Source: Pontiellaceae bacterium B12227
GTDB lineage: Bacteria > Verrucomicrobiota > Kiritimatiellia > Kiritimatiellales > Pontiellaceae
Assembly (NCBI GenBank): GCA_029432775.1
Contig: JAROAZ010000003.1
Location: 186,001-250,000 of the forward strand
Reading direction: 5' to 3'
DNA length: 64,000 bases
Below are positions 58,522 to 64,000 of this stretch, in pieces; the stretch's first letter is position 1; every line of letters starts with the position of its first letter. The position numbers were made by a program, and so were the translations under genes. The notes under the pieces are model-generated. The model worked only from the letters and a program-made list of their open reading frames with translations, searched no databases and was not told the DNA's origin.

Positions 58522-60180
58522 TTACCAACCAATGGCAATTCCGGTGAAAAGCGTGGCGGGTCGCGGCTTCAGGCCGGGAACGGACTGAAAGTTGGAGCCC
58601 CACAGGTTATCCACCAGAAACGAAAGACGCACATTTTTGGCGAAGCGCGGATCATAATGCAAGCCCAGTGATGCGATTGCCCCGAAATCATCGCTCGTCC
58701 GCACCGCATTATCGGCCTGCCAACGGGTCGTCTGCGCAAACTGAACCGCAAATTCATTCAGGAACTGCCAATAGGCGGAAAGGTTCAGCATGTGCTCCGG
58801 ATAGTCCGTTTCATAGAGGCCGTTCTCAAGCTCGTTGTCTTTATGAATCCACTGATAATAGGCCTTCAGCTGCAGGTTTTCGGAAGGATAGTAGCTGATG
58901 GCGGAATCGATGCCGGCCACATTCAAACGTCCGAGATCGGTCGCCGTTCCACCGATCCAGTCGTTGGCATTTTCCAGGGTTCGGAAAAAAGTGCCCACCC
59001 GCCAGTCGCAGCTCGCCGAAAGAAAGTGCTTAAAACCCAGCTCCGTATTCTGCGACTGCTGTTGCTGAAGAGCAGCATTTCCAGTCATAAACGGCGTTGC
59101 GGCATACAGCAGCTGATAATCCGGCTGCTGTTCGGTTTCAGAGTAGGAAAGATAAAGCCGCCCGTTATCCGAAACAAACCAGTCAATTCCGGCCATTGGA
59201 AGGAAGTCCGCACTTTCCGAGGTCTGGAAAACGGAGTTCAGTCCGGCCTTCAACGTAACCCGTTCAAACCGCACTTCCGGCATAACCAGAAAAGAGCTGC
59301 GGGTGCGGTCGTCCTTCTTCGTGTCGCCGCTGACCCGTTCATGTTCCAGATCGCCGCGCAGATTCAGCGCAATGTTCTGCACCTCCATCGTCCGGCCTTC
59401 AACCGCGAAGCCGGCATTGCGCGAGGTGATATCCTGATAAAATGCAGAAGTTGGAACCGTATATTGATCCCGCAGGTCGCGATAGGAGGCCGTGGCCCGA
59501 AAATAGGCATCGTCCAGGTCGCCTTTGGTCGCGCTGCCAAGAATAAGGCCGTCGTCAAGCTGCTGTTCGGCCTCGACGGTCGATGGGGCCTCGTAATAAC
59601 CCTGCGCACCGAACTCTTTCGACTGGCTGGCCAGCATGGCATCGAACTGCCAGTCATCGTCCGTGATAAATTGCAGGAAAGCCCCGCCGGTAAAACGCTC
59701 CAGGTCATTCGGTGAGTAGTCAACCCGCCGCGCCTTTTCCCAGTCGAGATAGCCGCCCACATTTTCAGCGCTGCCATACGTCGTTGCCGCATAGCGTTCC
59801 TCTGTTCCAACGCCCACGGCATGGTGGTTTGCATAGCTCAGCGGCTGGGTGTTGAAATGTGCGGTGCCGACCAGATGCCCCGAGACATTGTTCAGCCCGG
59901 TTCCAAGGGTTGGAACCGAAAGCTGACTTCCAATCATTGGAAGTTCGGAATTATAGTGGCTCGACCACGCGCTTTTCAACCGAAGTCCGTTAATTGCCAG
60001 CCCGGAACCGGTATAACTCCCGCCACGAATTGAAAGATCGTGCTGTGCCAGCCCCTGCGAATTGACCAGAATTTCCGGTTGTTCATTCAGTTTCTGATCT
60101 ATCGTTCGGACATCGGCAAACTGCGCGAGGCAGGATGTCACTCCGAGCAGGCAGAATGAAAAAGCACGGCGGATCGTCAT
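58522..60180 (-). CDS. TonB-dependent-receptor-like outer-membrane protein in the biotin operon
   Basis: A 552-residue beta-barrel with a signal peptide (SFCLLGVTSCLAQ). The N-terminus has a plug-like region (TIDQKLNEQPEILVNSQGLAQHDLSIRGGSYTGSGLAINGLRL), then alternating barrel strands and a C-terminal aromatic residue (LFTGIAIGW). It is short for a TonB-dependent receptor (usually over 600 residues) and no clear TonB box is seen. The ATG overlaps the bioA stop (TAATG), so it is cotranslated with biotin synthesis and may import biotin or a precursor. Two exact TTCCAR palindromes lie 27 bases apart at 59901 and 59928. Confidence 0.75.
   Translation of the reverse strand: MTIRRAFSFCLLGVTSCLAQFADVRTIDQKLNEQPEILVNSQGLAQHDLSIRGGSYTGSGLAINGLRLKSAWSSHYNSELPMIGSQLSVPTLGTGLNNVSGHLVGTAHFNTQPLSYANHHAVGVGTEERYAATTYGSAENVGGYLDWEKARRVDYSPNDLERFTGGAFLQFITDDDWQFDAMLASQSKEFGAQGYYEAPSTVEAEQQLDDGLILGSATKGDLDDAYFRATASYRDLRDQYTVPTSAFYQDITSRNAGFAVEGRTMEVQNIALNLRGDLEHERVSGDTKKDDRTRSSFLVMPEVRFERVTLKAGLNSVFQTSESADFLPMAGIDWFVSDNGRLYLSYSETEQQPDYQLLYAATPFMTGNAALQQQQSQNTELGFKHFLSASCDWRVGTFFRTLENANDWIGGTATDLGRLNVAGIDSAISYYPSENLQLKAYYQWIHKDNELENGLYETDYPEHMLNLSAYWQFLNEFAVQFAQTTRWQADNAVRTSDDFGAIASLGLHYDPRFAKNVRLSFLVDNLWGSNFQSVPGLKPRPATLFTGIAIGW
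59901..59942. repeat. Two exact copies of the iterated palindrome, 27 bases apart
   Basis: TTCCAAGGGTTGGAA (59901-59915) and TTCCAATCATTGGAA (59928-59942) lie within the plug region of the TonB-type gene. On the coding strand they encode VPTLGT and LPMIGS, in the same frame. Confidence 0.85.
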
Positions 60181-61439
60181 TAGCAGAATTCCTCGATCGT
60201 CTGTTTCAGAGCATATACTGCACCCTTCAGCTCATCGTCGGAAATCACCAACGGCGGCATCAGGTAGAACATCGTGCCGAGCGGGCGGAAAAGATATCCC
60301 TGTTCAAAGAGCGATTGCTTCATTTGGGCAATCAATGGCTTGGTTTCCGGTTTGAGCTCCACCACGCCGATCATACCGAGGAAGCGCAATTCCTCTACAC
60401 AGTCCAGTTCCGCCATCGGCAGCATCCATTGTTTCATCTTCTTTGCCATTTCTGCGCCGCGTTCGACGGTGCCTTCGGCCTCGTAGATATCGAGTGCCGC
60501 CAGCGCGGCCGCACAGCCGATCGGATGTCCTGCATAGGTGTTTCCGTGGTAGAAGGTGCAGTCTTTTTCGCCTTTATCCGTAAAGGTGTTGTAAATGGAA
60601 TCCTTCACGACGGCCGCGCTGAGCGGCATGTAACCCGCCGTCAGCCCTTTGCCCATGCAGACAATATCGGGATCAATGTTCGCGTGATTGAAGGCGAAGC
60701 GTTTGCCGGTGCGCCCGAAGCCCATTGCCACTTCGTCGATGATCAGCAACACGTCGTTTTCGGCACAGCAGTCGGCCAGTTGTTTCAGATATTCGGCCGA
60801 ATAGATCTTCATGCCGGCCGATCCCAGACAGAGCGGCTCAACAATCACGGCCGCCAGTTGGTCGGCATGTTTTTCAATCACGGTTCGGCTCGGCTCAAAA
60901 CCGGTCGGATCTTCCTTCGTCGGAACCGGGAAGGGGAGCTTGGCCGGATGGGAGGTCACTTTTTCATACGGTTTATGAAAATCATCCACAAATCCAACCC
61001 CGAGTGCGCCGAGCGAGTCGCCGTGATATCCCTGGTCCATCCCGATCATCCACGTCTTTTCCGGGCGTCCGATGTTATACCAATATTGAACCGCCACTTT
61101 CAGCGCCGCTTCGACCGCACTGCAACCATCGCTCGCAAACACCGAGTGCCGATCCGGTGTCGGCATCAAATCCGCCAGTCGTTCCGCCAGCGCCAATACA
61201 TTCGGATGTGTCAGACTACCGGTAATCGAATGCTGCAGAATGCCGGCCTGCTCCTGAATGGCTTTCACTACTTTCGGGTGACTGTGCCCCAGCGCGCAGG
61301 CCCACCAGCTCGATACAATATCGACGTATTTATTGCCCTCATCATCGAAGAGATAAATCCCCTCGCCCCGAACCATATTCGGCAGCTTGTTTTCTAGGGC
61401 AGAGAACGTTGTGTAGGGATGGAAAATTTTATTGGTCAT
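60180..61439 (-). CDS. bioA: Adenosylmethionine-8-amino-7-oxononanoate aminotransferase
   Basis: A 419-residue class III aminotransferase for the third-last step of biotin synthesis. Diagnostic parts are DIVSSWWACALGHSHPKVVKAI, SDGCSAVEAALKVAVQYW, GYHGDSLGALGVG, LIIDEVAMGFGRTGK, the cofactor Lys in CMGKGLTAGYMPLSAAVV and FYHGNTYAGHPIGCAAALA. It uses S-adenosylmethionine as the amino donor. The start at 61439 lies 11 bases inside the end of the upstream nuclease gene, and the stop overlaps the TonB-type gene start. No bioB, bioF or bioC is seen in the window. Confidence 0.95.
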   Translation of the reverse strand: MTNKIFHPYTTFSALENKLPNMVRGEGIYLFDDEGNKYVDIVSSWWACALGHSHPKVVKAIQEQAGILQHSITGSLTHPNVLALAERLADLMPTPDRHSVFASDGCSAVEAALKVAVQYWYNIGRPEKTWMIGMDQGYHGDSLGALGVGFVDDFHKPYEKVTSHPAKLPFPVPTKEDPTGFEPSRTVIEKHADQLAAVIVEPLCLGSAGMKIYSAEYLKQLADCCAENDVLLIIDEVAMGFGRTGKRFAFNHANIDPDIVCMGKGLTAGYMPLSAAVVKDSIYNTFTDKGEKDCTFYHGNTYAGHPIGCAAALAALDIYEAEGTVERGAEMAKKMKQWMLPMAELDCVEELRFLGMIGVVELKPETKPLIAQMKQSLFEQGYLFRPLGTMFYLMPPLVISDDELKGAVYALKQTIEEFC

Positions 61440-62541
61440 GAGTTGTTCCAAGTTCTTTGATCTGCGTTTCGAGGAAGTCCTGAAGCTGTTCGGTTTTCGG
61501 CAGTTCCAGCTGATATTTGGAGACGAAGAGGTTGTTGTCCATGCCGGCGAGGGCATATTCCACCAGCGGATGGTCTTTCTGCGTGCAGAGCAGCAGACCG
61601 ATGGGAGGATTATCGCCTTCGGTCATCATATTTTTCTTGTACCAGCTGACGTAGGTATTGAGCTGCCCAATATTTTCGTGGCTGAATTTTTCGAGTTTGA
61701 GATCGATCAGCACATGGCACTTCAGAATGCGGTGATAGAAAACGAGGTCGATGAAGCCATACGTGTCTCCAATCAGAATTCTTTTTTGGCGATCTTCGAA
61801 ACAAAAGCCGTGCCCCAGCTCCAGCAGGAAGTCCTGCAACTTATCGAGCAACCCATCCTCCAGATCGGATTCGCCCATCACCTCTTTGGATTTCAGTCCC
61901 AGGAACTCAAAAATATACGGATCGCGGATCGCCAGTTTGGGTTCAGCGACTTCCGCACCGGACTTCACCATTTCCGCCAGCTTCTCCTTGTTGTTCGAAA
62001 GTCCCGATCGCTCATAGTACAGGCTGGCAATCTGCCGCCTTAATTCGCGAACAGACCAACAGCCTTTAATACACTCTACTTCGTAATAGGTTCGCTTAAG
62101 GTTGTCCTCGACTTGGAACAGTTCTGTTAGATGGCTGTACGAAAGGCGGTTCAGTAGTGTTTTTACAGGAACCTGCAATTGTGCAGACACTGACTGCACA
62201 ATTTCTATTCTTTCCGGTAGAAGGTGTTGTAATTGTGCAGACGCTGTCTGCACAATTTGTGGATAGGTTTTGTAGAACAGGTGAAAGTTATGCAACTGCC
62301 GTTTCCCGATATCCTTTATTTCAGCTGATTTCAATGCGGTGGCAAGCGAGGAAAACAGTTGCTTTCCATACTCCGCCCGGTCGGCTCCGTTCAGTTCATA
62401 CTCGGCGATATAGCAGCCAACAATCCAGTTTCGGAGGGTCAGGCTGACATTGACGGCCTTGCTTGCCTGGGCAGCCATCTCTCCATGGACCAGTTGGATA
62501 GAGTCGACCAGCTTGCCGAATGTCATTTCCTTTTTGCTCAC
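61429..62541 (-). CDS. DUF1016 (YhcG-type) PD-(D/E)XK nuclease protein inside the biotin operon
   Basis: A 370-residue protein. Residues 1-180 are the DUF1016 N-domain (VNVSLTLRNWIVGCYIAEYEL, LFSSLATALKS, KRQLHNFHLFYKTYPQIVQT). The nuclease core follows: GFCFEDRQKRILIGDTYGFIDLVFYHRILKCHVLIDLKLEKF, with Asp in FIDLVFYH and the D-x-K of LIDLKLEKF, then GQLNTYVSWY. Residues 96-105 and 114-123 (IVQTASAQLQ and IVQSVSAQLQ) are an internal repeat encoded by two 27-base palindromes. It starts at a GTG one base after the bioD stop and overlaps bioA, so it is fully embedded in the operon. No biotin-related role is known. Confidence 0.88.
   Translation of the reverse strand: MSKKEMTFGKLVDSIQLVHGEMAAQASKAVNVSLTLRNWIVGCYIAEYELNGADRAEYGKQLFSSLATALKSAEIKDIGKRQLHNFHLFYKTYPQIVQTASAQLQHLLPERIEIVQSVSAQLQVPVKTLLNRLSYSHLTELFQVEDNLKRTYYEVECIKGCWSVRELRRQIASLYYERSGLSNNKEKLAEMVKSGAEVAEPKLAIRDPYIFEFLGLKSKEVMGESDLEDGLLDKLQDFLLELGHGFCFEDRQKRILIGDTYGFIDLVFYHRILKCHVLIDLKLEKFSHENIGQLNTYVSWYKKNMMTEGDNPPIGLLLCTQKDHPLVEYALAGMDNNLFVSKYQLELPKTEQLQDFLETQIKELGTTHDQ
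62177..62257. repeat. Two 27-base palindromes inside the DUF1016 gene
   Basis: The copy at 62231-62257 has perfect 12-base arms around GCT. The copy at 62177-62203 has perfect ten-base arms (AATTGTGCAG and its complement). They start exactly 54 bases apart, so they add whole codons, and each encodes IVQ..SAQLQ. Confidence 0.9.
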
Positions 62542-62542
62542 T

Positions 62543-63307
62543 TTAGATTCTCAGCTGGTTCACGATCTTTTCGACTTCCGCGACGACGGGGATCGGGAGG
62601 TCGTTGTATTTGGGGGCGGGGTTGGCGAGTTGTGGGCAGTAGGGGATGGTTCCAAGGATTGGAACTTTGCCGAACTGCTCGATGGTGTTGCCGTTATCCT
62701 CTTCGATAAAGGTGAATTCCTGATCGGTACTGGCCACAAAAACCACGCCGGCAATATCAAGCCCGTCGGACCGGAGGGTCCGGATGGAAAGCAGCGTGTG
62801 GTTAATGGTGCCGAGACCCGGACGGGCCGCAATCAGTATGGGAAGGCGCAAGGCCTGCATCAGGTCGAGCATGGTTTCACGACGGTTGAGCGGAACCACA
62901 ATGCCGCCGGCTCCTTCGGCCAAAACAAACTCATAGTCCGCAGCCAGTGTGCGGGCTGCAATTACCATTTCGGCGATCTCGATTTCAGTTCCGGCCATCT
63001 CAGCGGCCAGATGCGGCGAGCACGCCGGTTGAAATTGATAGGGCGACATATTTTGATACTCTTCCGGCGATACGTTCATCGATGCCATTGCAAGGCTGTA
63101 GTCAAGGTCGGGGACGGAGAAAGCTGGAAACTTGACGCTTGATGCTTGGTTTTCCGAGTGTCCAGTATCCAGTTTCAAGCATCCCGTCTGCGCCGGTTTC
63201 ATGGGGGCGGCATTGATTTTACGGCATCTCAACTCGGCCAGCAGCAGGGCGCTCAGGGCCGTTTTTCCAACATCCGTGTCCGTTCCGGTAATAAATAGTC
63301 CGTTCAT
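62543..63307 (-). CDS. bioD: Dethiobiotin synthetase with an in-frame repeat insert
   Basis: A 254-residue enzyme closing the ureido ring of dethiobiotin with ATP and CO2. Walker A is FITGTDTDVGKTALSALLL, the substrate Lys is in APMKPAQTG (Lys37), SPHLAAE and LAEGAGGIVVPL follow, and GTINHTLLSI is typical. Between TGC and VPDLDYSLA there are about 20 extra residues (43-63), encoded by a short-word inverted repeat, that I do not expect in the family. The start at 63307 is preferred to 63316. The next gene, the DUF1016 nuclease, starts one base after the stop. One exact TTCCAR palindrome lies at 62650. Confidence 0.93.
   Translation of the reverse strand: MNGLFITGTDTDVGKTALSALLLAELRCRKINAAPMKPAQTGCLKLDTGHSENQASSVKFPAFSVPDLDYSLAMASMNVSPEEYQNMSPYQFQPACSPHLAAEMAGTEIEIAEMVIAARTLAADYEFVLAEGAGGIVVPLNRRETMLDLMQALRLPILIAARPGLGTINHTLLSIRTLRSDGLDIAGVVFVASTDQEFTFIEEDNGNTIEQFGKVPILGTIPYCPQLANPAPKYNDLPIPVVAEVEKIVNQLRI
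63123..63184. repeat. Heptamer-word inverted repeat inside bioD
   Basis: On the plus strand three seven-base words run GGAAACT, TGACGCT, TGATGCT. On the opposite strand four words run GGATGCT, TGAAACT, GGATACT, GGACACT. The two word groups face each other around about ten bases. The insert keeps the reading frame and contains no stop in the frame used. Confidence 0.75.
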
Positions 63308-63373
63308 GGGGACCAATTAACACGATTTAGTAACTGGTGCTCAAAACAATTCGGAGTCTGTCGGGAGACGAGA

Positions 63374-64000
63374 TCAGATGTGGCGGCCGATGAAACGGAG
63401 TGTGTCGCGAAGATGTTCAATCCAGTATTCCCACGCATGCTCGCCCGGAAATTCCTGATAACTATGCTCAATTCCGGCTGCTTCCAGCTGTTGATGTAGC
63501 TCCCGGTTTTCTTCGATTAAAATATCATCCACACCGCAGTCGAACCGCAAAGGGGGCAGTTGATCCCGATTGGTTTGCATCCAGTGAATTGCGGACAGGC
63601 CCCGATCGCCCGCCAGTTTATAGTCGGTCAGCGGCTCCTCCACAAATTTTTCCAACTGTTGGAAGTCGGTAATGGAAGAGTGGGCTGAAATGGCGGAATA
63701 CTGCTCCGCATATTTTGCACCGAGCCGCAACGCGCCATAGCCACCCATCGAAAGGCCGGCGATAAAGTGCTTCGAGTTCCCGGAAACAGCCGGACAGTCT
63801 TCCATGACCGCCGCCGGAACGTCATCAACAATCCATGATTCGTAGTCGGCCATTTTATGGGGCAGATATCCGCTGCCCTCGCGCCAAAGCCCGTCGGAAG
63901 GCATGGCGATGGCAATCGGCCGGATTTCTCCACTTTGGATCATTTCATGGGCCGTCACATGCGCGCCGCCCTTGAACGGCCAGACCCAGTGGCTTCCATA
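63374..64000 (-). CDS. Esterase of the alpha/beta-hydrolase fold, 5' end cut by window edge
   Basis: The frame is open to base 64000, so the start is outside the window; the GTG at 63958 is internal. The visible 208 residues have the putative-esterase pattern of S-formylglutathione hydrolase or feruloyl esterase relatives: GLSMGGYGALRLGAKYAEQYSAISAHS with the nucleophile Ser, FDCGVDDILIEENRELHQ with the acid Asp, and FPGEHAWEYW with the His. The segment WPFKGGAHVTAHEMIQSGEIRPIAIAMPSDG precedes these. The substrate is likely an acyl ester. One exact TTCCAR palindrome lies at 63650, encoding FQQLE. Confidence 0.85.
   Translation of the reverse strand, partial: YGSHWVWPFKGGAHVTAHEMIQSGEIRPIAIAMPSDGLWREGSGYLPHKMADYESWIVDDVPAAVMEDCPAVSGNSKHFIAGLSMGGYGALRLGAKYAEQYSAISAHSSITDFQQLEKFVEEPLTDYKLAGDRGLSAIHWMQTNRDQLPPLRFDCGVDDILIEENRELHQQLEAAGIEHSYQEFPGEHAWEYWIEHLRDTLRFIGRHI

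Noticed and set aside
58412-58603. 64-residue N-terminal extension of the RdgC-like protein
   Set aside because: Its sequence is largely the translated word repeat and the tail of the TonB-type gene; the ATG at 58411 has a ribosome binding site.
60135-61397. 420-codon open frame on the plus strand opposite bioA
   Set aside because: Antisense shadow of bioA; the His- and Arg-rich product shows no family features.
62177-62257. CRISPR-like array in the DUF1016 gene
   Set aside because: Only two units, both palindromic and coding, with a 27-base spacer that is also coding. No cas genes in the window.
63123-63184. Frameshift or misassembly in bioD
   Set aside because: The frame is open through the insert and both flanks match BioD in the same frame, so an in-frame insertion is the simpler reading.

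Overview
The window looks like the chromosome of a Gram-negative, carbohydrate-degrading bacterium of the PVC group, most likely Kiritimatiellota (Pontiella-like). This is inferred from lipoproteins and outer-membrane proteins, a GH29 alpha-L-fucosidase, a three-subunit Bacteroidetes-type succinate dehydrogenase, a Bat/MoxR operon and a FadL porin. The taxonomy rests on remembered gene content, not on a search. No rRNA, intact tRNA, CRISPR array or insertion sequence was seen. Both ends cut a gene: a response regulator at base 1 and an esterase at base 64000.

Layout. 1-13 kb is mostly small metabolic and envelope genes: SGNH hydrolase, a GalM-like lipoprotein, lipase-like hydrolase, glycerophosphodiesterase, fucosidase, B12-type radical SAM protein, CIA30 and DsrE-like proteins, a HigBA toxin-antitoxin pair and an SLC13 permease. 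13.3-17.4 kb is an accessory block: Fic protein, a DUF488 fusion with its partner, and an HNH nuclease. 17.4-26.3 kb is central carbon metabolism: malic enzyme, then sdhCAB-sucCD-gltA ending in a strong terminator. 26.3-34 kb holds thiol peroxidase, hisB, hisH, a TauE/SafE permease, a small Cys-rich protein and a hybrid kinase. 34-43 kb is a complete aerotolerance (Bat) operon interrupted by a GxxExxY gene bounded by 30-base inverted repeats. 43-57 kb is a signalling and lipid region: UspA, a stand-alone Fis-type DNA-binding protein, two related histidine kinases and a ketosynthase in one operon, then FadL, a receiver protein with a defective kinase domain, a flavin oxidase, an SDR, a PlsY-like acyltransferase and a GNAT-aminotransferase fusion. 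57-63 kb carries an RdgC-like protein and a biotin operon (bioD-bioA) that contains a DUF1016 nuclease and a TonB-type outer-membrane protein.

The most striking signal belongs to no gene. A 15-base palindrome, TTCCAR-NNN-YTGGAA, occurs 16 times in exact form, in genes and gaps and in several reading frames, where chance predicts far less than one. A second layer is a class of short-word inverted repeats (7-10 base words repeated two to four times, then inverted). These lie in operon gaps (sdhA/sdhB, sucC/sucD, rdgC/TonB gene), bracket the GxxExxY gene, and in one case sit in frame inside bioD. The two palindrome-poor stretches (14.6-18.7 kb and about 45-56.5 kb) coincide with the most accessory-looking gene sets and may be acquired DNA.
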